Origin: an uncultured Phycisphaerales bacterium
Lineage (GTDB): Bacteria > Planctomycetota > Phycisphaerae > Sedimentisphaerales > Anaerobacaceae
Assembly (NCBI GenBank): GCA_903857265.1
Contig: CAIODZ010000041.1
Span: 1 to 47,980 of the forward strand
Reading direction: 5' to 3'
Length of the DNA stretch: 47,980 bases
Shown: positions 18,095 to 27,397 of the stretch, piece after piece
How positions within the stretch are numbered: position 1 is the first letter of the stretch
How the letters are laid out: every line of letters begins with the position of its first letter
The notes under the pieces: model-generated
Told to the model about the DNA's origin: nothing
The model's input: the letters and a program-made list of their open reading frames with translations, nothing else
Databases searched by the model: none
Position numbers and translations under genes: made by a program

Positions 18095-20695
18095 ATGAAG
18101 CACAATAAATTAATTATGCCTCTGGACAGTGTTACGGACTCCGACCAATCAATTGTTGGGGCGAAGGCGGCTGGTCTTGCACGCCTGAAACGCCTTGGCT
18201 TGCCTGTCCCTGATGCTTTTTGCGTTGCCGCCAATGCTTATGAAACACATATAAATTCTCCCTCACTAAAAGCCGTGATAGACGACGCCCGTGTATTTTC
18301 CGGGAAGCCCGAAGGATTCGACATTGCCGGGAACCTTGGCGCGATACGCCGGGCCATAGTTGATTCTGAAATAAATGATTCACTCGCTGCTGAAATTGAA
18401 TTGCATTACCGTACTCTCGCAGCCAATCGTTTAGCCGTTCGCTCATCGGCTACCGCAGAGGACCTGCCCGGTCATTCCTTCGCAGGCCTTTACGACACAT
18501 ACCTTGGGATTTCCAATCTCGAAGATTGCCTGATTGCCATAAAGAAGTGCTGGGCCTCGTTATGGACAGAGCGTGCATACAGCTACAGGCAAAAAAATGG
18601 CTTCGACCATTCGAAGGTCGAAATGGCTGTAATCGTCCAGTCCCTTATTCCTGCCGATATTGCGGGTGTAATTTTCACCTCTGACCCCGTTACCAGCGAC
18701 AATAATCGCATTGTTATCGAGGCCTGTCTTGGTCTCGGCGACGCATTGGTTTCAGGTAAGGTCTCTCCTGACCGTGTTGTTCTGGACAAGAAGGGGCCAA
18801 ATGTTATTTCACGTTCGATGGCCGCCCCTTGTATAAACGACCGGACGGTCCAAAAGCTCGCGAAGCTCGCCATAAAAGCCGAAAACGAATTTGGCTGTCC
18901 GCAGGACATCGAATGGGCGATTCACCAGGACAGGATTTTTCTGCTTCAGTCCAGACCCATCACAACTATACCAAAGGTAAAATCATGGGAAGACAGGCAA
19001 ATCTGGTGCAGTATTCTTGCGAAGGAGGTAATTCCTGATGTGGTGACGCCGGCCACGTTCTGTATGCTTGAGTCCTTTGATGAGAAGATCTTCAAATCTG
19101 TCTTTGACTTGATGTGCATCGATAAAGGTACCATCCCAACATTCAACAGGATTGCCGGCCGGGTTTATTTTAACGCAGGTTTCTGGGCCGTTGTCATAGG
19201 GCAATTCAGGATTACAAGAAACCTGGATTGGAACGAATTTGCCGGAAGCGACCTTGAATTGGGCCAACTACTTGAAAAACTAAAGAATACACCAATTGAA
19301 GACCTGCCTAAAATCAAGCACAACCGCGTGAGGTTTATTCTGAGATTGCCTTTGCTGACAGTATCTATGCTCTGCAATACACGCCGTAAATCTCAGTCCA
19401 TTCTCGCCAACATTAGGAATATGAACGAAAAATGGGCCTGTCTCGATATTTCCGGTTTGTCCACCGAACGGCTGGCTGACTGCCTGATGGAGGCCGTTAC
19501 CGACCTCCACGAGGGAATCATCGAAAAAGGTTCCAATTTACTTCGCATGTTTTACTGGATGGCCTATTTTCCAATCCTCGAGATTGTATGCAGCAGATGG
19601 CTTCCCGATGAACAATCCTGTGCAGGAAGACTGCTCGCAAGTATGGGAAATATGGATGATGCAGAAGCCGGTCTCGACCTTTGGCGGCTTGCTGTTAAAG
19701 TAAACGATAGTCCTATCCTGAAGGAGTTGATTCAATCGAATGTCGAGTGGGACATTGTACACGAGGAGCTTACCAAAAGCTCCTCTGGTGAGGAGTTTTT
19801 AATTGACTGGGGCCGGTTTATGAAGGCACATGGGCACCACTGCCGCGGCGAGATTGAGCTTTATAACCGGCGTTGGTCCGAAACACCTGATTACATCCTC
19901 GGCCTTATTCGTAGTTACCTGGGCTCTATGGGAAAAGCCAATCCACTTGAAAACCATAAGCGCATTGCCGCTGAGCGTGAACAACTTGCACAGAAATGCC
20001 GTCGAAAACTCACCAATCCTGTCAAACGGGCCGTTTTCAATCATCTGCTCGTTCGCGCTCAGTATGGTTCGGCATTTCGCGAGAACATCAAAAGCGAACT
20101 CATAAAACTAATGGCATCTATGCGCTCGATACTGCTCGAACTTGGCAGAAAGCTGGCGGCCGGTTCTCTAATAGCGGATTGTAATGATGTTTTCTTCCTC
20201 AAATTCGAGGAGCTTGGGCCGTTGACGCGTGGCCGGTCCAAAATCGATATCAAAGAGATAATCGCCGCCCGTCGCGCCGAGTATGAAAAATGGCAGTCCA
20301 TAACGCCGCCCAATTTAATCATTGGCAAGTTCGACCCTGACAGGTATGTTCCTGAAGAAGTAAATGCCGATGTCCAACAGTTAAAGGGTTTGGCAGTAAG
20401 TCCCGGCGTTGTTAGCGGCAAGGCTCGGGTGATACTGAGAGCTGATAACAACGAGCAGGTTCAAGCTGGCGAGATTCTTGTTGCTCCGTTCACCGACCCC
20501 GGCTGGACACCGTATTTCATCCCCGCTGCCGGGATTGTTATGGACCAGGGCGGCTTGCTTTCTCACGGAGCTATCATTGCCCGTGAATATGGCATTCCCG
20601 CCGTGGTAAATGTAGGCAACGCGACAAAAATAATCAAAACCGGCCAGACCATACAGGTAGATGGCGACAGGGGGGTAGTCAGGATTCTGGAATAG
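18095..20695 (+). CDS. PEP-utilising enzyme resembling rifampin phosphotransferase / PEP synthase
   Basis: 866 aa with three parts. An ATP-grasp domain (about 1-300) has VGAKAAGLARLKRLGLPVP, RSSATAEDLPGHSFAGLYDTY and a terminal LLQSRPITT. A long helical middle domain (about 310-770) follows, then a swivelling phospho-histidine domain (about 785-866) with GGLLSHGAIIARE; H824 is the phospho-carrier. PEP synthase also needs a C-terminal PEP-binding barrel, which is absent; ATP-grasp, a middle substrate domain and a terminal His domain is instead the rifampin phosphotransferase layout, including length and His position. The real substrate is unknown. GGAG is only 3 nt from the ATG, so the start is slightly uncertain. 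Confidence 0.8.
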   Translation: MKHNKLIMPLDSVTDSDQSIVGAKAAGLARLKRLGLPVPDAFCVAANAYETHINSPSLKAVIDDARVFSGKPEGFDIAGNLGAIRRAIVDSEINDSLAAEIELHYRTLAANRLAVRSSATAEDLPGHSFAGLYDTYLGISNLEDCLIAIKKCWASLWTERAYSYRQKNGFDHSKVEMAVIVQSLIPADIAGVIFTSDPVTSDNNRIVIEACLGLGDALVSGKVSPDRVVLDKKGPNVISRSMAAPCINDRTVQKLAKLAIKAENEFGCPQDIEWAIHQDRIFLLQSRPITTIPKVKSWEDRQIWCSILAKEVIPDVVTPATFCMLESFDEKIFKSVFDLMCIDKGTIPTFNRIAGRVYFNAGFWAVVIGQFRITRNLDWNEFAGSDLELGQLLEKLKNTPIEDLPKIKHNRVRFILRLPLLTVSMLCNTRRKSQSILANIRNMNEKWACLDISGLSTERLADCLMEAVTDLHEGIIEKGSNLLRMFYWMAYFPILEIVCSRWLPDEQSCAGRLLASMGNMDDAEAGLDLWRLAVKVNDSPILKELIQSNVEWDIVHEELTKSSSGEEFLIDWGRFMKAHGHHCRGEIELYNRRWSETPDYILGLIRSYLGSMGKANPLENHKRIAAEREQLAQKCRRKLTNPVKRAVFNHLLVRAQYGSAFRENIKSELIKLMASMRSILLELGRKLAAGSLIADCNDVFFLKFEELGPLTRGRSKIDIKEIIAARRAEYEKWQSITPPNLIIGKFDPDRYVPEEVNADVQQLKGLAVSPGVVSGKARVILRADNNEQVQAGEILVAPFTDPGWTPYFIPAAGIVMDQGGLLSHGAIIAREYGIPAVVNVGNATKIIKTGQTIQVDGDRGVVRILE

Positions 20696-20744
20696 CCGAC
20701 TTTACCTTTCTTATAAACCTCGATGTCTCGCTTATCGCTTCTTT

Positions 20745-22856
20745 TTATTCATTCGGTTCGGGTGATTTTTCTGTTTTTGTAAGGACCCAGTTTTTATATT
20801 TATTAAAAATATCTTCATTATGCCATACGCTTTTGTTCCAGTTGGAGCCGATTTGCACAAGCAAATCTTTTGCTTCGTCTTTGTCATTATAAGCACAGGC
20901 CAGAAAACAAGAGGCATTAAGCAGATAATTATCTTTTGCGTCAGGATAACGTTCTATTAAATCCTGATTGGATTGTTTAAGCATTTGATAAGAGAAACCG
21001 AGTTGCTTATATTGCGGGGGTTCATAGTTTTTTTTGCCAACCATCATCTGGGCAATTTTGGCATATAAAATTTGACCTTCATCTTGGCGGGTTAATTCCA
21101 CGGCACGTCGAGCGAATGCCTCAAGCTCTCCATGCCTGCCATGCCAGATAGGTGCAAGGTCAAATCCTATGGCGGTGTAAAGCGGCCAGTAGTTTCTTTC
21201 TATGGCGATACCTTTTTCGAACAACGCGTCCATTTCCTCATGGGTTTTATTCAACCCCATTCCGATTTCCACCCATGTTTCATATAACTCCGGGTCGTGT
21301 GCGTTGAGGTCTTCGGCCTCAGTAAGAATCTGCTGTGCTTTTAGGAGATTTTCCTTAAATGTTTCCCAGTCCTTTTCAGATACCTCATTCGCGTAACCGC
21401 TACCGCGGGCGTCCCATGCGAGCGTTTTGTATGCCTTGGCCATAGCAATGCGAGCTGTTATTGAACCCGGCTGCTGTTTGATCCACTCTTCAAACTGGGG
21501 CTTGACCGTCGAAAAATCCCGTCGTCCTCTCCAGCCATCGCCTACGCCCTGATAGAAATTATGAAGCTGCCAGTTTCCGTTTGTATATCTGCTTTTTTCA
21601 GTTCTAAGCCGAGATGCAATAGACTCTAGGATTGAATATTTATTTTCACAAAGAAGGACAACCGTCTCACCATAGCTTATTTCGCCATTGTTATGAATAT
21701 CATTTGCCCAAGCCGTTGCCCTGAAGCTTTGGGTTAAATATAAACCGCATCTTTTGTTGTCGAAGCAGTTGTTTGCGGAAATATTTGGAGTTGACCAGTC
21801 GTCATCGACGCTTATCCCATGGTATTTATTTTTACTGCATTTATTATTTCTGGCCTCGCCGCCCGTCTTGTCGCCGAAATATATGCCGTTTGCATTGTTG
21901 TCACTGGTAACATTTTGTTCGAGGAACGCGGTTGTTCCGCTTCCAAAAATCGCAATTCCGCTGTAACCGTTTGCCGTGCAGGTATTTTTGGAGATTCTGC
22001 CTTTTGCCCCGGCATTGAAATAGATGCCATTGACCTTGTTCTCTTCGCAGGTATTATCTAAAAGAAAAGCATCACAGTCGCTGCTGGCATATATGCCCTG
22101 GTAAACGTTCCCGTTACAAATGTTGCCGAAAACCGTGCCGAGAGCGGCCATGTGAAAATGGATGCCGTCCCAGTTGTTTGACGAGCAATTATTTTTCCCG
22201 AGCACGACATTCCCGCACATAATACTTATGCCATTGTGATTGTTGTTGCAGATGTTACATTCCCATATTGTGTTGTTGCAGCCTTTTATGGTAATACCAT
22301 TTCCGCCGCTGTTTTGTATTTTGCACCGGGCTACGATGATTTTGCTTGAATCCAGAAGTAATACCGGGAACCTGCCGTCAAAATCGGCAGGCATTCTTTC
22401 TAACCCCGTGTGTTTCAAGGTCAGGTCAGAGATTATCAACGAGTCACAATCATCAGCTTTAATTACAGGGCCGTCTATTGCATCGCAATGAATAACGACG
22501 CCGTTTGCGTCAAGGCCTTTAATGCTGACGCCGCTTTTAAGATTCAGTGATTCTGCGTAATCACCCGGTTTGACGTGAATAACAGTGTTCGTTTTAGCCG
22601 CATCGATAGCGGCTTGAATTGTGGGATAATCTCCGGGTACTACTATGACCTTCTTGGCGGGGGCCAACGGCTGCTTTGACAGAGTAGGCAGGTGAAGGTC
22701 TATGGCTATTCTTTCGGTCGTCGTATCCAGCTTGATGTTCTCAGCAGCGGGTGTCGTTGTTTCTAATACTTGTGCAAATCCTTGCGCATTTTTATTAACA
22801 CCGCAGGATAACACCAGCGCAACAGCAAATAGTAGATAACGGCTTTGCCTGAACAT
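20745..22856 (-). CDS. Secreted right-handed beta-helix protein with TPR-like C-terminal domain
   Basis: 703 aa from the ATG at 22856, which has AAGGAGG upstream (an in-frame ATG at 22889 lacks one). A signal peptide covers about the first 27 residues. PGDYPTIQAAIDAAKTNTVIHVKPGDY opens a parallel beta-helix with many short N-rich rungs, such as ICNNNHNGISI, SSNNWDGIHF and CTANGYSGIAI, of the NosD/pectate-lyase-like type. From about residue 440 it becomes an alpha-helical region resembling tetratricopeptide repeats (AMAKAYKTLAWDARGSG, YETWVEIGMGL, LNASCFLACAYND). Beta-helices of this kind bind or cleave polysaccharides, but no catalytic residues can be named. It lies 115 nt after trpA on the same strand. 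Confidence 0.8.
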   Translation of the reverse strand: MFRQSRYLLFAVALVLSCGVNKNAQGFAQVLETTTPAAENIKLDTTTERIAIDLHLPTLSKQPLAPAKKVIVVPGDYPTIQAAIDAAKTNTVIHVKPGDYAESLNLKSGVSIKGLDANGVVIHCDAIDGPVIKADDCDSLIISDLTLKHTGLERMPADFDGRFPVLLLDSSKIIVARCKIQNSGGNGITIKGCNNTIWECNICNNNHNGISIMCGNVVLGKNNCSSNNWDGIHFHMAALGTVFGNICNGNVYQGIYASSDCDAFLLDNTCEENKVNGIYFNAGAKGRISKNTCTANGYSGIAIFGSGTTAFLEQNVTSDNNANGIYFGDKTGGEARNNKCSKNKYHGISVDDDWSTPNISANNCFDNKRCGLYLTQSFRATAWANDIHNNGEISYGETVVLLCENKYSILESIASRLRTEKSRYTNGNWQLHNFYQGVGDGWRGRRDFSTVKPQFEEWIKQQPGSITARIAMAKAYKTLAWDARGSGYANEVSEKDWETFKENLLKAQQILTEAEDLNAHDPELYETWVEIGMGLNKTHEEMDALFEKGIAIERNYWPLYTAIGFDLAPIWHGRHGELEAFARRAVELTRQDEGQILYAKIAQMMVGKKNYEPPQYKQLGFSYQMLKQSNQDLIERYPDAKDNYLLNASCFLACAYNDKDEAKDLLVQIGSNWNKSVWHNEDIFNKYKNWVLTKTEKSPEPNE

Positions 22857-22971
22857 ATATATTCCTCCTTGTGTAAATTTAGCCATCAAACGGCTTTCCT
22901 CATTTTGAAAGCCGATTTGATTATATTCACCAAGAAGATACTACGCAATGGCAATGTAGACGTATCAGCGG

Positions 22972-23769
22972 TCAGGTTCTGATAATCGCCGATTTGACGG
23001 CGGTTATGAATTTCGATATGACGTTAATGCACTTCTTTCTGTTTTTGAGGTTGTCCTCAATGATGCCGACGATTTTGGAGCCGATGATGACGCCGTCTGC
23101 GCCTGACTTGGCGACCTTTGCGGCATGCTGAGGGGTGCTAATGCCAAAGCCGACACATACAGGCACATCAGTTTCTTTTTTAATTCTGCTGATAAGGCCT
23201 TTAACCGAAGTCGATAATGTTTTTCGGCTGCCCGTTACGCCTAATAATGAAACGGCGTAGATGAAGCCGGTGGTCTTTGAGGCGATTGATTTCAATCGCT
23301 CTTTTGAAGTGTTGGGCGTAACCATAAAGACGGTATCGAGGCCCGCTTTTTTTGCGGGGCCTATAATCTCTTTGGCGTCGTCGATGCTCAAGTCGGCAAC
23401 GAGGACGCTGTTGACGCCCGCTTTGTGAAAATCACGGAAGAATTTTTCCGTGCCGTATTGGAAAATCAGGTTGTAATACATAAGCAGGCCGATGGGGATA
23501 TCCTTGTGCCTTTTAATTTCAGTGATAAATTTTAACGCCTTTTTGACGGTCATACCGTTTTTGAGCGATCGGATGTCTGCCTTTTGAATAGTTGGGCCGT
23601 CGGCTATCGGGTCTGAGAAGGGGATACCCAGTTCGAGGATATCCGCGCCGGCATCGATGGCTGATTTGACAATTTTCAAACTCGTTTTATAGTCCGGGTC
23701 GCCGATAACGAAAAATGGTATAACCGCCGCGTGGTTGAGTTTCGCAAAAACTTGTTTATAAGATTTCAT
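22972..23769 (-). CDS. trpA: Tryptophan synthase alpha subunit
   Basis: 265 aa from the ATG at 23769, with AAGGA 7 nt upstream; nine in-frame upstream codons lack such a site. It is a TIM barrel with catalytic E46 (ELGIPFSDP) and D57 (ADGPTIQKA), plus the phosphate loop VGFGIST and GADGVIIGS. It splits indole-3-glycerol phosphate to indole and glyceraldehyde 3-phosphate, and passes indole to TrpB. It is the last trp gene of the operon. Confidence 0.96.
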   Translation of the reverse strand: MKSYKQVFAKLNHAAVIPFFVIGDPDYKTSLKIVKSAIDAGADILELGIPFSDPIADGPTIQKADIRSLKNGMTVKKALKFITEIKRHKDIPIGLLMYYNLIFQYGTEKFFRDFHKAGVNSVLVADLSIDDAKEIIGPAKKAGLDTVFMVTPNTSKERLKSIASKTTGFIYAVSLLGVTGSRKTLSTSVKGLISRIKKETDVPVCVGFGISTPQHAAKVAKSGADGVIIGSKIVGIIEDNLKNRKKCINVISKFITAVKSAIIRT

Positions 23770-23802
23770 TTTCCAATCCTTATTATCAATCCGCAATCAA
23801 CA

Positions 23803-23830
23803 ACCTGTACTGAGCTTGTCGAAGTATCCG
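23803..23830. repeat. Intergenic repeat-like element between trpB and trpA
   Basis: The gap contains TGAGCTTGTCGAAGT, a word I have met as a scattered intergenic repeat in several bacterial genomes. It is flanked by degenerate AATCCGCAATC-like words that recur at about 25090-25125, between trpB and the ankyrin gene. Only these copies are visible here, so the repeat status is tentative. Confidence 0.3.
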
Positions 23831-23844
23831 AAATCTGCAATTCT

Positions 23845-25023
23845 TTAGTCCTTCACTGGTCTGAATTTTTCAACTATACCGACGTCTTTGTCGCCTCGGC
23901 CTGAGAGGTTTACGACCGCGATTGTTTTGGCGGGGAGTTTGCCTTTCTGGCTGACTATGTAAGCAATTGCGTGTGTGCTTTCAAGGGCGGGCAAAATTCC
24001 CTCGGTTTTGCACATCAATTCAAATGTATCGAGGACATCTTTGTCTTCGACCGCAACGTAAGTGGCTCTGCCAATATCGCTGAGGTAACAATGTTCCGGG
24101 CCGACCGACGGGTAATCGAGTCCTGCGCTGACGCTTTCGGTGTCGTTTACCTGGCCTTCGGCATTCTGGAGAAGATACGCCTTTGCTCCGTGCAGGATAC
24201 CCGGTTTGCCCGCTGATATTGACGCTGCGTGCCTGCCGCTCGATAAGCTTCTGCCTCCCGCCTCGATGCCGATAAGGCGGACCTTTTTGTCGTTGAGGAA
24301 TCCCGAGAACATACCTATCGCGTTGCTTCCGCCGCCTACGCAGGCGAGGACCATATCGGGCAGCCGGCCGAGTTTATGGAGGCATTGCCGCCTCGTTTCT
24401 TTGCCGATGCAGCTTTGAAAATGCTTCACAATCGTCGGGTAGGGGTGAGGCCCCGCGGCTGTGCCGAAAAGGTAAAATGTATCATTAACATTGGCTGTCC
24501 AGTATCGCAGCGCGTCGTTAATCGCGTCTTTAAGCGTGCTTGTGCCGCCTTTGACGGATATGACCTGGGCGCCGCAAAGTTTCATCTTGTGGACGTTGAC
24601 GCTTTGGCGTTCGATGTCGATAGCACCCATAAAAATTTTCGTTTCCATTCCAAATAACGCGCCAATCATCGCAGTAGCAAGACCATGCTGACCGGCTCCG
24701 GTTTCGGCGATTAATTTCGTTTTGCCCATATATTTGGCGAGCAGTCCCTGGCCCAGCGTATTATTGACTTTATGCGCACCGCCGTGAAGGAGGTCTTCGC
24801 GTTTGAGATACACGTTGAAGCCGACGTATTCGCTGAGGCGTTTGGCATGATACAGGGGGGTTGGTCTGCCCGCGTAGTCCGCCATCAGCTGTGACAGCTC
24901 ATTAACAAAGCCCTTGTCCTTGTAAAACCGGTAAAACGCCTTTTCAAGCTCTTCGAGCGCCGGTATCAGGACCTCAGGGACATAAAAACCGCCATAATCA
25001 CCGAATCTGCCTTTATATTTCAT
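23845..25023 (-). CDS. trpB: Tryptophan synthase beta subunit
   Basis: 392 aa, standard TrpB1 length. [13 protein letters not shown] opens the protein. [10 protein letters not shown] holds the PLP lysine K85, [12 protein letters not shown] follows, and the phosphate-binding loop is [12 protein letters not shown]. The C-terminal region keeps ESTHAIAY and NLSGRGDKD. It condenses indole with serine to give tryptophan in an alpha2-beta2 complex with TrpA. AAAGGG precedes the ATG. The gene lies 104 nt downstream of the ankyrin gene and 75 nt before trpA. Confidence 0.97.
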   Translation of the reverse strand: MKYKGRFGDYGGFYVPEVLIPALEELEKAFYRFYKDKGFVNELSQLMADYAGRPTPLYHAKRLSEYVGFNVYLKREDLLHGGAHKVNNTLGQGLLAKYMGKTKLIAETGAGQHGLATAMIGALFGMETKIFMGAIDIERQSVNVHKMKLCGAQVISVKGGTSTLKDAINDALRYWTANVNDTFYLFGTAAGPHPYPTIVKHFQSCIGKETRRQCLHKLGRLPDMVLACVGGGSNAIGMFSGFLNDKKVRLIGIEAGGRSLSSGRHAASISAGKPGILHGAKAYLLQNAEGQVNDTESVSAGLDYPSVGPEHCYLSDIGRATYVAVEDKDVLDTFELMCKTEGILPALESTHAIAYIVSQKGKLPAKTIAVVNLSGRGDKDVGIVEKFRPVKD

Positions 25024-25127
25024 AAATTTTTCCCTTTGCCTACACTGTATAATCTACCGAGCGAAGTAGGTCATATGTATTCTGTAGTTAAAATCCGCAA
25101 TCTGCAATCCGAAATCGGAAATCATAC

Positions 25128-26693
25128 TTATTCCTTTGCGCCGGCTTTTTCAAGCAGTTGCACAATGTCTGTGTGACCTTTCATCTTCGCTGCCGCTAAG
25201 GCCGTTCTACCGTCGATAGATTTGGCATTGATATCAACACCTTTTTCCAAAAGTAGCTTAACAACCTCTGTTTGGCCCTTCTCCGCTGCAAACATCAGGG
25301 ATGTTCCACCGTTGAGGGTCAGCTTCGCATTGACATTAGCACCCCTTTCCAGCAAGAGCTTGACGATCTCCGTATGGCCGTTTTGCACCGCCATCATCAG
25401 GGCTGTTACACCGCCGGTTGTCTTGGCATTAACATCAACTCCCTTTTCCAGTAATAATTTAACGATTTCCGTATGGCCTTCCATCGCTGCCCACGTTAGG
25501 GATGTGCCGATAACATTATCATTTGCATTGGCATCAGCGCCCTTTTCTAAAAGAAGCTTAACGACTTCTGTATAACCTTTCTTTACTGCCACCATTAGAA
25601 CCGTTACACCGTTTCCAATCGTAACATTTACATCAGCGTCTTTTTCCAAGAGAAGTTTGACAATTTCCGTACGGCCCATAAGTATTGCCAATGCTAGAGC
25701 TGTTTGACCATTGTTATTCCCGATATTGATATTAGCACCTTTTTCGAGCAAGAGTTTAACGATTTCCGTATGGCCGTTCCCCGCTGCCATTATCAGGGCC
25801 GTGAAGCCGTCGTTGTCCTTGGCATGGACATCAGCACCCTTTTCCAAAAGTAGCTTGACGATTTCCGTATGGCCTTCCTGCGACGCCATAAACAGGGCCG
25901 TTCTGCTGTCGGTCGTTGCCTTCACATTGACATCAGCCCCCTTTTCCAACAGGCACTTGACAACCTCCACGTGGCCGTTTTGTGCCGCCACCCATAAAGC
26001 TGTTACGCCGTCTGTGGTATTCTTCACATTTACATTAGCGCCCTTTTCCAAAAGTAGCTTGACAACCTCAGTATGGCCTTCCTGCGACGCTATCCACAGG
26101 GCTGTTCTGCTGTCGGTCGTTGCCTTCACATTAACATCAGCGCCCTTTTCCAGTAGGCACTTGACAACCTCCACGTGGCCGTTTTGCGACGCTATCCACA
26201 GGGCAGTTGTGCCATCGGTAGTATCCTTCACATTTACATCAGCACCTTTTTTCAAAAGGAGTTTGACGATTTCCGTACGGCCTTTCTGCGACGCTATCCA
26301 CAGGGCAGTTGTGCCATCGGTAGTATCCTTCACATTTACATCAGCACCCTTTTCCAAAAGGAGTTTGACAACCTCCGTATAGCCTTTCTGCGATGCCATC
26401 ATCAGGGCTGTTACGCCGTCAGTGGTCCTTTTCACATTAACATTAGCACCTTTTTCCAGAAGAAACTTTACGATCTCTGTATGACCGTTGTATGCCGACG
26501 CCAGTAAGGCCGTTACACCATTTTTATCTTCCGCGTTAACATTGGCACCGTTAGCCAGCAGGGTTTGGATGGCTGGGAGATTACCCTCATATGCGACTAT
26601 AATCAATTGAGCATTTTTATCTGATGCGTCCGCTCTGGCGAAGCCGGCAGGTATCAGAGAAATACACACGATAGCAAACAGGACTCGTTTCAT
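25128..26693 (-). CDS. Secreted ankyrin-repeat protein inside the trp operon
   Basis: 521 aa. A signal peptide (about 1-22, cleaved near GFARA) precedes about 15 ankyrin repeats that fill the rest of the protein. The repeat consensus is G(H/Y)TE(I/V)VKLLLEKGA(D/N)VN, and no other domain is present. Many units are 34 rather than 33 residues because of a TTDG-type insert. A 102-bp unit recurs with 62 identical bases, and a 204-bp two-repeat block is duplicated, so the array has expanded recently. GGAGA stands 6 nt upstream of the ATG. It lies 61 nt after trpF and 104 nt before trpB. Ankyrin arrays mediate protein binding; the partner and any link to tryptophan are unknown. Confidence 0.88.
   Translation of the reverse strand: MKRVLFAIVCISLIPAGFARADASDKNAQLIIVAYEGNLPAIQTLLANGANVNAEDKNGVTALLASAYNGHTEIVKFLLEKGANVNVKRTTDGVTALMMASQKGYTEVVKLLLEKGADVNVKDTTDGTTALWIASQKGRTEIVKLLLKKGADVNVKDTTDGTTALWIASQNGHVEVVKCLLEKGADVNVKATTDSRTALWIASQEGHTEVVKLLLEKGANVNVKNTTDGVTALWVAAQNGHVEVVKCLLEKGADVNVKATTDSRTALFMASQEGHTEIVKLLLEKGADVHAKDNDGFTALIMAAGNGHTEIVKLLLEKGANINIGNNNGQTALALAILMGRTEIVKLLLEKDADVNVTIGNGVTVLMVAVKKGYTEVVKLLLEKGADANANDNVIGTSLTWAAMEGHTEIVKLLLEKGVDVNAKTTGGVTALMMAVQNGHTEIVKLLLERGANVNAKLTLNGGTSLMFAAEKGQTEVVKLLLEKGVDINAKSIDGRTALAAAKMKGHTDIVQLLEKAGAKE
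25867..26402. repeat. 102-bp / 204-bp tandem repeats in the ankyrin gene
   Basis: The segment from 26185 recurs 102 bp later (26287) with 62 identical bases. The block from about 25867 to 25990 recurs 204 bp later (from 26071) with only about ten differences over 120 bp. Both spacings are multiples of the 34-codon unit, so the frame is kept. Confidence 0.85.
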
Positions 26694-26754
26694 TGGATTC
26701 TCCTTTTTATTTTTTCCTTTTTCTTACCCAAAGACAGGCCTTGGGACTAAACAT

Positions 26755-27384
26755 TTAACCTCTCAAGTTATGAATAATGTCGAAAAGTTTCCGCATTTTA
26801 GCAGGGTCTTTTTTTCCTGGTTTGCTCTCGACGCCGCTGCAAACGTCGATGCCGTAGATGCCCAGCTCCACCGCCTTTGTTATGTTTTCAGCGTTGATGC
26901 CACCCGCGAGGAATACGCGTTTGCTGATATTACCTATGATGTTCCAGTCAAAGACAAGCCCTGTGCCGCCGTATTTTTTGGGGTCGAAGGCGTCGAGTAA
27001 AATCGCGTCGGTATAGTATTCCTCTGCGCGTTTGATGTCTCTTTTATCTTTGACACGAATCGCTTTCATTGTTCGCACATTGAGCGTTCCGAACTGCTCG
27101 CAGTATTTTGGCGTTTCGTCGCCGTGAAACTGAACCCAGTCAAGACGACATTCATCGATTACCTGTTCGATGTGCCGGAAGGTGTCGTTGACGAATAGTC
27201 CCACGATATCAACGAAGGCGGGCAGCCGGTCGATGATTTTCGATGCGTCGGCGGGCTTAATATATCGCGGGCTTTTGGGATAAAAGTTGAACCCGAGCAT
27301 ATCAGCGCCCATATCCGCCGCCGCCATTGCGTCGTCATAGTTTGTGAAGCCGCAAACCTTCACTTTGACTGCTACCATTCTCAT
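26755..27384 (-). CDS. trpF: Phosphoribosylanthranilate isomerase
   Basis: 209 aa TIM barrel. The catalytic cysteine is in VKVCGFTNYDDA, the general-acid aspartate lies in ILLDAFDPKKYGGTG, and the phosphate-binding loops are FLAGGINAEN and IDVCSGVE. It isomerises N-(5-phosphoribosyl)anthranilate to the carboxyphenylamino deoxyribulose phosphate. The ATG at 27384 has AAAGGG upstream. It follows trpD by 13 nt. Confidence 0.96.
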   Translation of the reverse strand: MRMVAVKVKVCGFTNYDDAMAAADMGADMLGFNFYPKSPRYIKPADASKIIDRLPAFVDIVGLFVNDTFRHIEQVIDECRLDWVQFHGDETPKYCEQFGTLNVRTMKAIRVKDKRDIKRAEEYYTDAILLDAFDPKKYGGTGLVFDWNIIGNISKRVFLAGGINAENITKAVELGIYGIDVCSGVESKPGKKDPAKMRKLFDIIHNLRG

Positions 27385-27397
27385 TGAAGTCCCTTTC

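Noticed and set aside
25222..26507. Several long plus-strand frames opposite the ankyrin gene
   Set aside because: They are shadows of the repeats: regular codon-scale repetition keeps the opposite strand open.
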